A stretch of 57,016 nt of DNA from the NCBI RefSeq assembly GCF_043757465.1, contig NZ_JAYVPL010000106.1, positions 1 through 57,016 on the forward strand, given 5' to 3'. The stretch comes from Armatimonas sp043757465 (GTDB taxonomy: Bacteria > Armatimonadota > Armatimonadia > Armatimonadales > Armatimonadaceae). The notes under the pieces were generated by a model. That model saw only the letters and a program-made list of their open reading frames with translations, was not told the DNA's origin and did no database searches. Below, piece after piece: positions 48,636 to 57,014 of this stretch. The translations under genes were made by a program, and so were the position numbers. How positions within the stretch are numbered: position 1 is the first letter of the stretch; each line of letters begins with the position of its first letter.

Positions 48636-49697
48636 TCATTTCGGCAACGGGGGCGGGACATTGGCGAAGACACTCGCCAGCTCTTCGACACTTCCTGCGG
48701 CTTCCCATCCCGCCATCCCCTGCTTCCAGACCAGCGCCTCGCGGGAGATATTCTTCTGTGCGAGTGCCGCTAGATCAAAGGGACCCTCCTGCTTGCCGCC
48801 GACGCCGACAAACCAGGCGGCTTGGGGAAGGGGAGGGGGATGGGGGGCATTCATACTATTTTGGAGCTGGTTGCCCATTGCAATTCCCATGGCTAAATCC
48901 AGCGCGGGGTTGCCACCGCTGGGGTTGTTGGCGCTGGCCTCGATGGCGTTTGCTGCCTGGAACTGGGTGTAGCGGTTCATGTCGCCTAAGATGCCCATCT
49001 GGGTGCGCTTGTCGAGGGCGGCCTCCACTTCTGGCGGCAAGCTGACACTCTCAATGAGAATGTGCATCACTTCCAGGCCATACTGCGCAAAGTCCGGCTG
49101 GAGCGCGACTCGCATCGCGTCCCCGATCTGGGTGTAGTGGGCCGCGAGGTCATACACGCCGATCTCGCCCTTGCCGATCCACTCCGCAAAGTGCGTCGTC
49201 ATGAACGCACGGAGCTGGTCGGCGGCATCGTCGGTCTCGAAGCTCGGGTTAGTGGAGATGAGCTGGCGCAGGAGCGTGGCGGCGTGGCCGATGCGCATCG
49301 AGTAGGTGCCAAAAGCGCGCAGGCGCACCGGGCCTAGCTCGGGATCACGGAGGGTGATGGGATGGGGCGTCCCCCACTTCATGCCGGTGAACTGGCGCGT
49401 GTTGAAGAAATAGACCTCGGCCTTAAACGGAGAATTGAACCCATGCGGCCAGGACTTGAGGGTCGTGAGAATCGGGAGGTTATTGGTGACAAGTGTGTAG
49501 GTGCCCTCCCCAAACTCATCGGCGACCTGCCCCTCATTGACAAAAACCGCCGTTTGCCCCGGGCGGACGATTAATTTTGCCCCGTTTTTAATCTCATTGC
49601 CCTGCCGCTCAAACCGAAAGGCCAGCGTGTCTTGCGTGTCGTCGAGCCACTCGATGACATCTATAAACTGACCACGAATTGCATCAAACAGTCCCAT
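48636..49697 (-). CDS. SPFH/Band7-like protein with C-terminal GYF_2 domain
   Basis: 353 residues. Residues about 1-240 form the SPFH-like core (LIVRPGQTAVFVNEGQVADE, GTYTLVTNNLPIL, YFFNTRQFTGMKWGTPHPI, and SVSLPPEVEAALDKRTQMG at its end). A glycine/asparagine-rich linker leads to a GYF_2/DUF4339 domain (about 295-345, WFVGVGGKQEGPFDLAALAQ). No signal or membrane anchor is present. Such proteins form ring or membrane-associated assemblies. It is upstream of the zinc-ribbon protein; a palindrome stands 13 nt before its ATG. Confidence 0.85.
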   Translation of the reverse strand: MGLFDAIRGQFIDVIEWLDDTQDTLAFRFERQGNEIKNGAKLIVRPGQTAVFVNEGQVADEFGEGTYTLVTNNLPILTTLKSWPHGFNSPFKAEVYFFNTRQFTGMKWGTPHPITLRDPELGPVRLRAFGTYSMRIGHAATLLRQLISTNPSFETDDAADQLRAFMTTHFAEWIGKGEIGVYDLAAHYTQIGDAMRVALQPDFAQYGLEVMHILIESVSLPPEVEAALDKRTQMGILGDMNRYTQFQAANAIEASANNPSGGNPALDLAMGIAMGNQLQNSMNAPHPPPLPQAAWFVGVGGKQEGPFDLAALAQKNISREALVWKQGMAGWEAAGSVEELASVFANVPPPLPK

Positions 49698-49710
49698 CTT
49701 GTTCTCCCTA

Positions 49711-49728
49711 GAGTTGGTTCACCAACTC
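49711..49728. promoter_or_regulatory. Perfect palindrome upstream of the SPFH gene
   Basis: GAGTTGGT-TC-ACCAACTC. Same 8-2-8 geometry and TC centre as the palindrome at 13041-13058. An operator or mRNA hairpin. Confidence 0.45.
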
Positions 49729-49814
49729 AGACAACCTTTCCTTTTTGTTGGTTGCATGCCGTAACCATTTGAGGCATTGCGACGTTATTTCTCTCAGTCG
49801 GAGGACTACCAAAA

Positions 49815-50201
49815 ATGACGGAATGGGATCAAACGCGCTTGCCTGACGGGACGATTCGCTTGATGTGTCGCCGCTTCTTATTTCGCCAGGAGTTTCTTGT
49901 CCGAGAAAATTATTTGGAGCGCCGTGTGGTCTTCGGACGCTGGCGGCGTGTCACTCGCGTGACGGAGGGCTGGGTCTACCTGGAAAAACGGGGACTACCC
50001 ACGCAGAGAGGGCGCTACCGGGTTGCGGTACGCGGCAACGGTGGTGCAATCCTTCTGGCAGATCAGCTCAGTGGAACCTGGGAAGAGAACAAGGTTCCCG
50101 AGAGCCTTTCGCAACTGGCAGAGTTCGTCGCCAAAACCACAGAGTGGCGGCTTGACGTGCCTTACCACCTGCGTCGCGGAGGCGGGGTTGGCTGGAGCTA
50201 G
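49815..50201 (+). CDS. Hypothetical protein
   Basis: 128 residues, basic, Arg/Trp-rich, with beta-strand pattern (FLVRENYLERRVVFGRWRRV near 28-47). No known family is recognised. GGAGG stands 11 nt before the ATG. It overlaps the convergent gene's 3' end by 4 nt. Confidence 0.6.
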   Translation: MTEWDQTRLPDGTIRLMCRRFLFRQEFLVRENYLERRVVFGRWRRVTRVTEGWVYLEKRGLPTQRGRYRVAVRGNGGAILLADQLSGTWEENKVPESLSQLAEFVAKTTEWRLDVPYHLRRGGGVGWS

Positions 50202-50611
50202 ACATCGGGGGGCGTGTTCTCCGGAAGAGCAGTCCGGATGCGAAATCCCACTCGGCCACGGTGCCCGATCTCGCTATTTTCCGGAGCGTGGATCGCCTTG
50301 AGGGTGAGCGCTGCCGCGCCACTGGGGACGATGGTTCGTGTCCTGCGGCCCTCGTCGTCGCGGCCATCGAAGTAGATAAAATCGGGAAGTGCGGAGCCGA
50401 AGCCGTCTATATCGAGCACTTCACCGCCCGGGGTAATAAAGAGTGCCTGCGTGGACTCGTCCTCACCTAGCTCTTTCTCGAAGGCATCGAGCAGCGTCGC
50501 AAGCCCCATCACGACCATTTCCGCCCCTGTGGCCGGGGCTTGTTCTTGCTCGTCCTCGGTTAGCTCCGGCTCACCGATAGGTGCCGCTCTTTCTTCTCTT
50601 TCTTCGTCCAT
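50198..50611 (-). CDS. Hypothetical acidic protein
   Basis: 137 residues from the ATG at 50611 (MDEEREERA); an upstream start would overlap the divergent enzyme gene. The first 35 residues are very acidic. The rest has ALFITPGGEVLDIDGFGSAL and LPDFIYFDGRDDEGRRTRTI, beta-rich and unrecognised. TAAAAT stands 8 nt before the ATG. Confidence 0.6.
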   Translation of the reverse strand: MDEEREERAAPIGEPELTEDEQEQAPATGAEMVVMGLATLLDAFEKELGEDESTQALFITPGGEVLDIDGFGSALPDFIYFDGRDDEGRRTRTIVPSGAAALTLKAIHAPENSEIGHRGRVGFRIRTALPENTPPDV

Positions 50612-50619
50612 GTGTTGCC

Positions 50620-50625
50620 ATTTTA
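50620..50625 (-). promoter_or_regulatory. -10 box (TAAAAT) of the acidic hypothetical gene
   Basis: 8 nt before the ATG at 50611, divergent from the TATACT of the neighbouring gene. Confidence 0.4.
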
Positions 50626-50640
50626 CCTGGCAAGGGCTGA

Positions 50641-50646
50641 TATACT
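50641..50646 (+). promoter_or_regulatory. -10 box (TATACT) of the Cys/Met PLP enzyme gene
   Basis: 7 nt before the ATG at 50654. Confidence 0.5.
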
Positions 50647-50653
50647 GACCGTT

Positions 50654-51787
50654 ATGAAATTTGAAACCCTTGCCATCCACGCCGGGCAGGGACCTGACCC
50701 GGCGTACGGGGCCGTGATGTCTCCGATCTACCAGACCTCGACGTTCGCGTTCCAGGACTACAACAAACCCGGTGAGTTTGACTATACCCGGAGCGGCAAC
50801 CCGACCCGTAAGCGGCTTGAGGACTGCCTGGCAGCACTAGAGGGCGGGCAGTTTGGCTATGTCTTCGCGACTGGAATGGCGGCCTCGGCGACCCTGCTCT
50901 CGATGTTTAATGCGGGCGATCATTTGATTATCCACGACGATCTCTACGGCGGGACGTATCGGCTTCTGGTGAGTGTGCTCGCTCCCAAGGGTATTGAGGT
51001 GGAGTTTGTCAACCTGCGCGACTTAGATGCGCTGCGGGCGGCGATCAAGCCCAACACAAAAGGCATCTGGACGGAGACTCCGACTAACCCCCTGATGAAC
51101 CTGCTGGATCTCTCGGCGATTGCCCAGATTGCAAAGCCGAAGGGGATTGTGACGTTCTGCGACAATACGTTTCTTTCGCCGTTTTATCAGCGGCCTTTAG
51201 AGCTGGGTATTGACATCGTGATGCACTCAACCACGAAGTACATCAATGGGCACTCCGATGTGGTGGCGGGCGCGGCGATCACCAACGACCCGGAGCTAGC
51301 CGAGAAGATCAAGATGCTCCAGAACGCGATGGGCACCGCGCAGGCACCGTTCGACTGCTTCCTGACCATGCGTGGCGTGAAAACGCTGCCCGTGCGCATG
51401 GAGCGCCACAACTCCAACGCGCTGGCAATCGCGCACTGGCTGGAGGCGCACCCGAAAGTGACACAGGTGCTACACCCCGGGCTAGAGTCGCACCCCCAGC
51501 ATGAGCTCGCTCAGCGCCAGATGTCGGGCTACGGCGGGACATTTAGCTTCCGTGTCACCGATGGTGAGGTGGCGAAACATTTACTGACGCATCTCAAGAT
51601 CTTCGTGCTCGCGGAGTCGCTCGGTGGGGTCGAGAGCCTGATCGAGCAACCCTGGACTATGACGCATCTGTCCATGCCTGAGGACGTTCGCCGACGGCTT
51701 ACGCTCACAGAGGATCTCATCCGAATCTCCGTTGGCATCGAGCACGTGGACGATCTGATCGCGGATCTCGAAGACGCTCTTAAGTAA
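50654..51787 (+). CDS. Cystathionine gamma-synthase/lyase family PLP enzyme
   Basis: 377 residues from the ATG at 50654 (MKFETLAIHAGQG); a GTG-type start at 50612 is unlikely. Motifs: YTRSGNPTRKRLE (near 44-56), the PLP phosphate-binding FATGMAASATLLSM, GGTYRL, CDNTFLSPFYQRPLELG (D binding the pyridine N) and the Schiff-base lysine in MHSTTKYINGHSDVV (near 199). It acts in methionine or cysteine trans-sulfuration; synthase and lyase cannot be separated here. A terminator follows. Confidence 0.93.
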   Translation: MKFETLAIHAGQGPDPAYGAVMSPIYQTSTFAFQDYNKPGEFDYTRSGNPTRKRLEDCLAALEGGQFGYVFATGMAASATLLSMFNAGDHLIIHDDLYGGTYRLLVSVLAPKGIEVEFVNLRDLDALRAAIKPNTKGIWTETPTNPLMNLLDLSAIAQIAKPKGIVTFCDNTFLSPFYQRPLELGIDIVMHSTTKYINGHSDVVAGAAITNDPELAEKIKMLQNAMGTAQAPFDCFLTMRGVKTLPVRMERHNSNALAIAHWLEAHPKVTQVLHPGLESHPQHELAQRQMSGYGGTFSFRVTDGEVAKHLLTHLKIFVLAESLGGVESLIEQPWTMTHLSMPEDVRRRLTLTEDLIRISVGIEHVDDLIADLEDALK

Positions 51788-51815
51788 GCCTGGTGAGCCT
51801 TCTCATGAATCCCTG

Positions 51816-51842
51816 CCGGGGCCTTTCAGGCCCCGGTTTTTT
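51816..51842. terminator. Intrinsic terminator (CCGGGGCC/GGCCCCGG)
   Basis: 8-bp stem with a 5-nt loop, then TTTTTTCTTTTT. It ends the PLP-enzyme transcript; the stem overlaps the 3' end of the convergent small gene. Confidence 0.85.
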
Positions 51843-52122
51843 CTTTTTCTTCCACAAACCAGTGCTGGTGCATCCGCTGAAGCAGCACAGGGGTGATCGC
51901 AAAGCCGGAGGCGGAGCCTAGGACCGCATCTATGCCGCAGTGGGGGCAGAGCGCCGTCTGGCCGATCCGGTTGTCGTCTTTGTCAACCCAGTGTGTCACG
52001 AACGCGGGAGGGAATGTTTTCTGACAGTGGAAGCAGCCGCAGGTCTCGCTCGCAAGGAGCTCGGCGCTGTGCTTTGTGGCGTGCGTGTGAGCACGGATAT
52101 AGTCGGGCTGTAGGGTTGTCAT
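51826..52122 (-). CDS. Small zinc-ribbon-like cytoplasmic protein
   Basis: 98 residues. Two Cys pairs, CGCFHC (near 28-33) and CPHC (near 59-62), form a likely zinc site. CPHCGIDAVLGSASGFAITP and the C-terminal MHQHWF are typical of a widespread family annotated only as cytoplasmic protein. It follows the DUF4258-type gene with a TAATG overlap. Confidence 0.78.
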   Translation of the reverse strand: MTTLQPDYIRAHTHATKHSAELLASETCGCFHCQKTFPPAFVTHWVDKDDNRIGQTALCPHCGIDAVLGSASGFAITPVLLQRMHQHWFVEEKEKTGA

Positions 52123-52784
52123 TAGAGGGGTTGCCAGCGCTTGGAGATCGGGCCACGGATGACTGTCTTGAGGGTGCCGTCTTTGGTTAGCGCAATGTAG
52201 ATTCCGTCTTTGTAGCGGATATAACTGTCGTTTTTTGGGTCGTAGAAGCGCTTGCCGCTCTCCAGAAGCTCTCTTGCCTGCGCCTCAGAGACACCGCGCT
52301 CCTGCATGCGCTCCAGGAAGTGTCGGGTCAAGATGATATTCTGTGTGCCACTGACATTCTGTGTGGCTTCCTCCTGTACTCGAGCGAGTATCAGTTCATC
52401 GTTCTTCGAATCACCAGGAGCGACCCAGCGCACTGTCCAGTGGTCAGGGAGCACCGAATCCACTATACCGATTCTTGCCAAAGCGGCTCGCTCGTTTTTG
52501 ATGGTGCCAGGAGCGAACTGGAGCGTAATGCTTGCCAGGGTCTTCTGTGGCATGGGCCGAACCACGACTCGCACAAAGCCTGCCGCTTTGTAGTAGCGCT
52601 CCTGCTCCTCCCCGATATGGCGCGGCTTGCCTAGAAGCTTCTCGACTTCCTCCAGTGGCTTGCTTAAAACGGGCGCGATCTTCAGAGGAGCAGCAGGGGA
52701 TTGTGCCGCACTTGGTTGTGGGCACCCCAGCCAGAAGGCAGCAAGAGCAAAAAAACAAGCGACGGTAGCAAGTAGGTCTTTCAT
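52122..52784 (-). CDS. Secreted protein with C-terminal DUF4258 domain
   Basis: 220 residues from the ATG at 52784 (MKDLLATVACFFAL), giving a signal peptide or lipobox-like LGC near 20. Residues about 145-215 match DUF4258 (LTRHFLERMQERGVSEAQAR, then YIRYKDGIYIALTKDGTLKT). DUF4258 is often found in small nuclease-like or toxin-like proteins. The secreted location is unusual for the family. TATAAC stands 9 nt before the ATG. It is co-transcribed with the zinc-ribbon-like gene. Confidence 0.72.
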   Translation of the reverse strand: MKDLLATVACFFALAAFWLGCPQPSAAQSPAAPLKIAPVLSKPLEEVEKLLGKPRHIGEEQERYYKAAGFVRVVVRPMPQKTLASITLQFAPGTIKNERAALARIGIVDSVLPDHWTVRWVAPGDSKNDELILARVQEEATQNVSGTQNIILTRHFLERMQERGVSEAQARELLESGKRFYDPKNDSYIRYKDGIYIALTKDGTLKTVIRGPISKRWQPL

Positions 52785-52845
52785 CCTGGTGCTGTTATAC
52801 CAAAATTGAGCCAAAAGCCCCACGCCGTTGCGCAAGATTATCAGT

Positions 52846-52851
52846 TACCAT
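52846..52851 (+). promoter_or_regulatory. -10 box (TACCAT) of the E2-fold gene
   Basis: 7 nt before the ATG at 52859. Confidence 0.4.
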
Positions 52852-52858
52852 AGTCAGC

Positions 52859-53725
52859 ATGAAACATCTCCCTCTGGGCGCGAAGCAGCGCCTCTCGACT
52901 TACCGGAAGATCTCGATTGCGAGCTGGAACCACCCGCGCGATCCTAGCACCTACTCCTGGCTCGATCTGCCCGTAGAAGCTGCCGATGCGTTTCTCAAAA
53001 CCCTGCCCACCCCACGGCCCAGTCTGACCCACTATATCGCCAAGATTGTCGCGCATTGCTTAGAGGAGCACCCCGCGCTCAACCACGTGATCCGGGGTGG
53101 AAATCTCTACCGGCGCGGGCAGACCGATGTGTTTATCACCACGCTGCTCAAAGGCGAGACGGGCTACGATCTGTCCGGGTTCGTGCTGCGCAATGTCCCC
53201 CAGAAAGACCTGAACACGCTCGCCCATGAGAGCAAGATCGAGGCGGAGAAGCTCAAAGACGGCACCGATGCGGAGATGGCGCGGGTTGCGGAGCTGACCC
53301 AGAAGCTACCCGCCTGGGTCTTGCGCATCGTCATGCGCTTCCAGCACTTTTTTCACTTTACGCTCAATACCTCGCTGCGGGCTTTTGGCCTCCCCGATGA
53401 TCGCTTTGGCTCGGTGATGATCTCGAATTTTGGCCCGCTCGGGCTGGAGACGGGCCTCGTGCCGCTCTCGCCGTACTGCCGCTGCCCGCTGATTATCGGG
53501 ATTGGTCGGCCTCGACCTCTGCCGATTGTGCGGGACGGTGCGGTGGTGGTGGCGGAGTGTGTGAATATTAGCTTCACGTTCGACCACCGCTACGCCGACG
53601 GTGCTCATGGGGCGCAGATGATGAAAAAGCTCCAGAAAGTCTTTCTGAACCCGAACCGCTTCCCCGAAATTTTCCAGAACGAGGCTACGAATGCGACTCT
53701 CTCTAGCAACCCCGACCCAGCGTGA
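52859..53725 (+). CDS. 2-oxoacid dehydrogenase E2-fold acyltransferase-like protein
   Basis: 288 residues with only the catalytic (CAT-fold) domain; no lipoyl or subunit-binding domain. The C-terminal ISFTFDHRYADGAHGAQMM contains the family DHRxxDG motif (near 240-246, catalytic H and D). The N-terminal RKISIASWNHPRDPSTYSWL resembles stand-alone E2-fold proteins seen outside dehydrogenase complexes. Acyl donor and acceptor are unknown. Its 3' end overlaps the GNAT-HisC fusion by 35 nt. Confidence 0.8.
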   Translation: MKHLPLGAKQRLSTYRKISIASWNHPRDPSTYSWLDLPVEAADAFLKTLPTPRPSLTHYIAKIVAHCLEEHPALNHVIRGGNLYRRGQTDVFITTLLKGETGYDLSGFVLRNVPQKDLNTLAHESKIEAEKLKDGTDAEMARVAELTQKLPAWVLRIVMRFQHFFHFTLNTSLRAFGLPDDRFGSVMISNFGPLGLETGLVPLSPYCRCPLIIGIGRPRPLPIVRDGAVVVAECVNISFTFDHRYADGAHGAQMMKKLQKVFLNPNRFPEIFQNEATNATLSSNPDPA

Positions 53726-55415
53726 GGAGATCTACCGACTCCGCCACGAGATCTATGCTCTGGAGCTCGGGCAGCACGCTCCGCACACGGATGAGCGCTT
53801 GACCGATGCGCTGGATAGTCACAATGTCTATCTGGTCGCCACGGATGCCTATGAGGCGCTCCAGGGATTTGTCAGCCTGACACCGCCCACAGCGGAGCGC
53901 TACTCCCTAGATAAGTACTTCGACCGTGCGGTGCTGCCGTTCCCGGTAGACAATCAGCTCTGGGAGGTGCGATTGCTGACGGTGCTGCCTCAGAAACGAG
54001 GGGGGAGCTTGGCGATGCTATTGATGCTGGCGGCTCTACGGCATGTCGAGGCGGCGGGCGGAACCCGAATTGCAGGGATTGGGCGCGATGCGCTCAAGCC
54101 CTTCTACGAGGCAGCGGGGCTTTGTTTTCATGGGCTAAAAGCACACTCCGGCGCGGTTACCTACGAGCTCATGAGCGCGACACTTGCGGAGCTAAATGCC
54201 CGTGCCGAGACGATTCAGCCCCTCTTGACACGGCTCCTGCGCGGGTGTGACTGGGCGCTTCCCTATGCCGCCTGGCCCGCGAGTGCTCCTGCTCCTGCAC
54301 CCGCGCCTTGCTACCACGGCGGGGCATTCTTCGAGGCGATTGGTGCGGATTTTACGTGTCTGGAGCGCCGCCAGGACGTGATCAACGCGGATGTTCTGGA
54401 TGCCTGGTTCGACCCTGCACCCGAGGCGCTTGCTGCGCTGAGGGAGCACCTTCCCTGGCTGCTGAAAACCTCGCCACCGACACAGTGCGAGGGGCTGTTT
54501 GCGGCGATCTCGGCGGCGCGGGGAGTTCCTGAAACGAATCTGGTGGTCGGCGCGGGATCGTCGGACCTGATCTTTCGCGCGTTTACGCACTGGCTCACGC
54601 CGCACTCTCAGGTGCTCCTACCCGATCCCGCCTACGGTGAGTATGCCCATGTTCTAGCACACGTGGTCGGCTGCACGGTTGAGCGCCTGCCTCTCTCTCG
54701 TGAGAACCACTGGCAGCTTGATAGCGATTTGCTGGCGCAGAAAGTGGCATCGGGACGCTATGATCTCTGCATTTTGATCCACCCGAGCAACCCCACGGGA
54801 ACGCTGACGCCACGTGCGGAGCTGGTGAGGATTGCCCAAGCGGCGCACCCCAAGACCCGGCTGTGGATAGACGAAGCCTATGTGGACTATGTCGGGGGGG
54901 AGCATTCCTTGGAGCCTCTGGTGGGGGCGCACTCCGGGCTCTATGTCTGCAAGTCTCTCTCGAAAGTCTATGCGCTCTCGGGGGCGCGTGCCGCTTATCT
55001 CGCTGGCCCCGAAGCCGAGATTGCGGTGCTGCGCCTCCGGACACCGCCCTGGGCCGTGAGCCTACCCGCCCAAGTGGCTGGCGTGCATGCTCTGGCCGCG
55101 ACCGACTACTACACAAAATGCTGGGCCCAGACCCACACGCTCCGCGCCGTGCTCGCCGCACAGCTTCGACAGGCTCTTTCGGGCTGCGCGGTTGAGGAAA
55201 GTGTCGCTAACTGGCTCCTGCTCTATCTGCCCGCATCAGGCCCCCGTGCAGCACAGCTCTGCGCTGCCGCCGCCGCCCGTGGCCTCTTCCTGCGTGATCT
55301 GGCACCGACCACCACTCGGTTTGGGACGCACGCCGTTCGGATCGCCGTTAAGGACGCCGCCACGAACCAGAGGATTGTCGCGCAGCTCACCGAGATTTTC
55401 TTGAAAACAGCGTGA
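53691..55415 (+). CDS. Fusion of GNAT-type acetyltransferase and HisC-like aminotransferase
   Basis: 574 residues. Residues about 1-165 are GNAT-like (LWEVRLLTVLPQKRGGSLAM near 85-104, with the acetyl-CoA-binding R-G-G-S-type loop). Residues about 200-574 are a class I/II PLP aminotransferase resembling histidinol-phosphate aminotransferase. It has VVGAGSSDLIFRAFTHW, PDPAYGEYAHVLAHVVG, the HPSNPTGTLTPRAEL motif (near 365), WIDEAYVDYVGG, and the Schiff-base lysine in CKSLSKVYALSGARAAYL (near 427). It probably makes and acetylates an amino compound, but the substrate is unknown. It overlaps the E2-fold gene, suggesting a shared pathway. Confidence 0.85.
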   Translation: MRLSLATPTQREEIYRLRHEIYALELGQHAPHTDERLTDALDSHNVYLVATDAYEALQGFVSLTPPTAERYSLDKYFDRAVLPFPVDNQLWEVRLLTVLPQKRGGSLAMLLMLAALRHVEAAGGTRIAGIGRDALKPFYEAAGLCFHGLKAHSGAVTYELMSATLAELNARAETIQPLLTRLLRGCDWALPYAAWPASAPAPAPAPCYHGGAFFEAIGADFTCLERRQDVINADVLDAWFDPAPEALAALREHLPWLLKTSPPTQCEGLFAAISAARGVPETNLVVGAGSSDLIFRAFTHWLTPHSQVLLPDPAYGEYAHVLAHVVGCTVERLPLSRENHWQLDSDLLAQKVASGRYDLCILIHPSNPTGTLTPRAELVRIAQAAHPKTRLWIDEAYVDYVGGEHSLEPLVGAHSGLYVCKSLSKVYALSGARAAYLAGPEAEIAVLRLRTPPWAVSLPAQVAGVHALAATDYYTKCWAQTHTLRAVLAAQLRQALSGCAVEESVANWLLLYLPASGPRAAQLCAAAAARGLFLRDLAPTTTRFGTHAVRIAVKDAATNQRIVAQLTEIFLKTA

Positions 55416-55419
55416 GTGG

Positions 55420-55425
55420 TAGACT
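55420..55425 (+). promoter_or_regulatory. -10-like box (TAGACT) before the 134-residue gene
   Basis: 8 nt before the ATG at 55434. Confidence 0.3.
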
Positions 55426-55433
55426 AACGGTCA

Positions 55434-55838
55434 ATGAACGACGACGACGATAGTATTGAGAGCATCTGGTACTCCACTGAGGGCGGGCGCACGTTGGGGC
55501 AGCTTGGGATGGAGAGTGGGCTGATTCAGCGCGACGAGGAGCTCGGGGATCCGCTGGAGCCCGAAGATGCCGAGGCGCGTATCACGCTGGAGCAGGGGCG
55601 CGACGAAGCGATTGAGTTCTTTGTGACGGCGCAGCTCTATGGCGGCTGGCTCTTTCTGACAGTGCGCCGCGAGACAAAGCCCGCTGCCGAGGCGATCTAC
55701 GACACGCTCCGCGCCGAGCTGGAGCGCCTGGCGAGGCTCATGCCCTACGAAGGCGAGGGCCAGCGTGATGTCGTGATCCGCGCCGCTGCCGCCGCCGCCG
55801 AAGCCGCTGCTGTGGAAGCACGCTATGCAGACCACTGA
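55434..55838 (+). CDS. Hypothetical acidic protein
   Basis: 134 residues. An acidic N-terminus (DDDDSIESIW) is followed by a helical segment with EEAIEFF-like acidic patches and an alanine-rich C-terminus. No family recognised. It follows the fusion gene by 18 nt. Confidence 0.55.
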   Translation: MNDDDDSIESIWYSTEGGRTLGQLGMESGLIQRDEELGDPLEPEDAEARITLEQGRDEAIEFFVTAQLYGGWLFLTVRRETKPAAEAIYDTLRAELERLARLMPYEGEGQRDVVIRAAAAAAEAAAVEARYADH

Positions 55839-55882
55839 GTCCACGAGGCAATCTACGGAGCGCTGGAAACGCGCCGCCTCTT

Positions 55883-56782
55883 TTATTTTATGCCTGGTGC
55901 GCTTTTTTTGACATAGTCCGGGTCGAGCTGTGAGGCTTTCTGGAAGTCCGCTTGGGCCTGTATTGTCTTGCCCAGCGTGGCGTAGGCGTAGCTGCGGTTC
56001 AAGTAGGCCCACGCGCTTTGTGGGTCGCGCTCAACGATACGAGAGTAGAACGTGAGTGCCTCTTGGTAGCGACCTGCGGCGTGGGCATCGTAGGCCTTGG
56101 TACTGAGCCACGCCACGGACCAGGGGCACCAGAAGAGCAGTGTGGCGGCGGCAGCGACCAGGGCGACAAGCGCGGGGAGAGTGAGATACAGGCGGTAGCG
56201 AAGGTTCAACGCACCGGCCACGGCCATTCCGAACAAGAGGCCCGCGACATGGGCTTCATTGCCAACATTCCAGATCTTAAAGGCAGTGGCAAAGACACAG
56301 GCAATGAGCCATACCAGGTAGAGCTTGATGGTCCGCTCGTCGAGAATCCGGGCAAACGCACGGTACTTATTGCGTGTCACCAGCATAAACCCAAAGACAG
56401 CATAGCCCACGCCCGAGGCACCGATCCCGGTGGTATCCGTGAGGGCAAGCTGGAACGTGGAGCTGACAAAGGCCGCGACAAGAAAAAAGCCCAGGTAGGC
56501 AAGCGAGCCTATCTCTTTTTCCAGGAGCCGTCCCAGAACCCACAGGCAGTTGATATTAAAGGCGATATGCCAGATTTCAAAATGCACAAATGCGGAGGTG
56601 ATGAGTGCTCCGTAGCTCCCGCGCCAGATAGCATCCGGTGATTTTGAGCCGAACAGCGCCAGGGTCGCCTCGTTCCCGTAGTCATTTTTCAGGAGAAGCC
56701 CCAGATAAATCACGACACACGCCGCTATGGCGAGCATCGTTACCCAGGGCTTCTGGCTAAGCTTGCTGTTTGTCTTGTCCAT
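55883..56782 (-). CDS. Rhomboid-family intramembrane serine protease with C-terminal TPR
   Basis: 299 residues. About six membrane helices from 15 to 215. Catalytic Ser in GIGASGVGYAVFG (near 122) and His in NEAHVAGLLFG (near 177) show an active rhomboid fold; the W-R region GSYGALITSAFVHFEIWHIAFN (described by its ends) is the usual L1/H2 loop. After the last helix (about 205-220) comes a TPR-like helical region (AWAYLNRSYAYATLGKTIQA, near 255). Substrates are unknown. Confidence 0.9.
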   Translation of the reverse strand: MDKTNSKLSQKPWVTMLAIAACVVIYLGLLLKNDYGNEATLALFGSKSPDAIWRGSYGALITSAFVHFEIWHIAFNINCLWVLGRLLEKEIGSLAYLGFFLVAAFVSSTFQLALTDTTGIGASGVGYAVFGFMLVTRNKYRAFARILDERTIKLYLVWLIACVFATAFKIWNVGNEAHVAGLLFGMAVAGALNLRYRLYLTLPALVALVAAAATLLFWCPWSVAWLSTKAYDAHAAGRYQEALTFYSRIVERDPQSAWAYLNRSYAYATLGKTIQAQADFQKASQLDPDYVKKSAPGIK

Positions 56783-56841
56783 GCTCTGCCTTTCCGCTTT
56801 ATCTTCTGCTTTTCCTGCCGGTTTACCAACTACCCACGGCT

Positions 56842-57014
56842 ATTCAGTTTTTGCCTCCCCCCGGCTTCGCCGACCCCCTCCGGCTCTGCGAAGGGGGTAC
56901 AAGAGATCAAGATGGTAAAGTCAGATTCCTATTTTGTCCCCCTTCGCAGGGAGGAACGACCGAGAGCCGGAGGGGGAAGCCGAGGAACGAGGCAGGGGGA
57001 GGTTAAAACTGAAT
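56842..57014. mobile_element. Complete inverted-repeat (MITE-like) element
   Basis: Terminal inverted repeats ATTCAGTTTT (56842-56851) and AAAACTGAAT (57005-57014) bound an imperfect palindrome with arms of about 55-75 bp. Internal pieces such as GGCTTCGCCGA and CCCCCTCCGGCTC reappear inverted in the right arm, which also contains two gaggaacga motifs absent from the left arm. No ORF of a transposase. It fills most of the region after the rhomboid gene. Confidence 0.75.

Noticed and set aside
48443..48691. N-terminal extension of the zinc-ribbon protein
   Set aside because: It translates hairpin repeat DNA; zinc ribbons begin right after the ATG at 48442.
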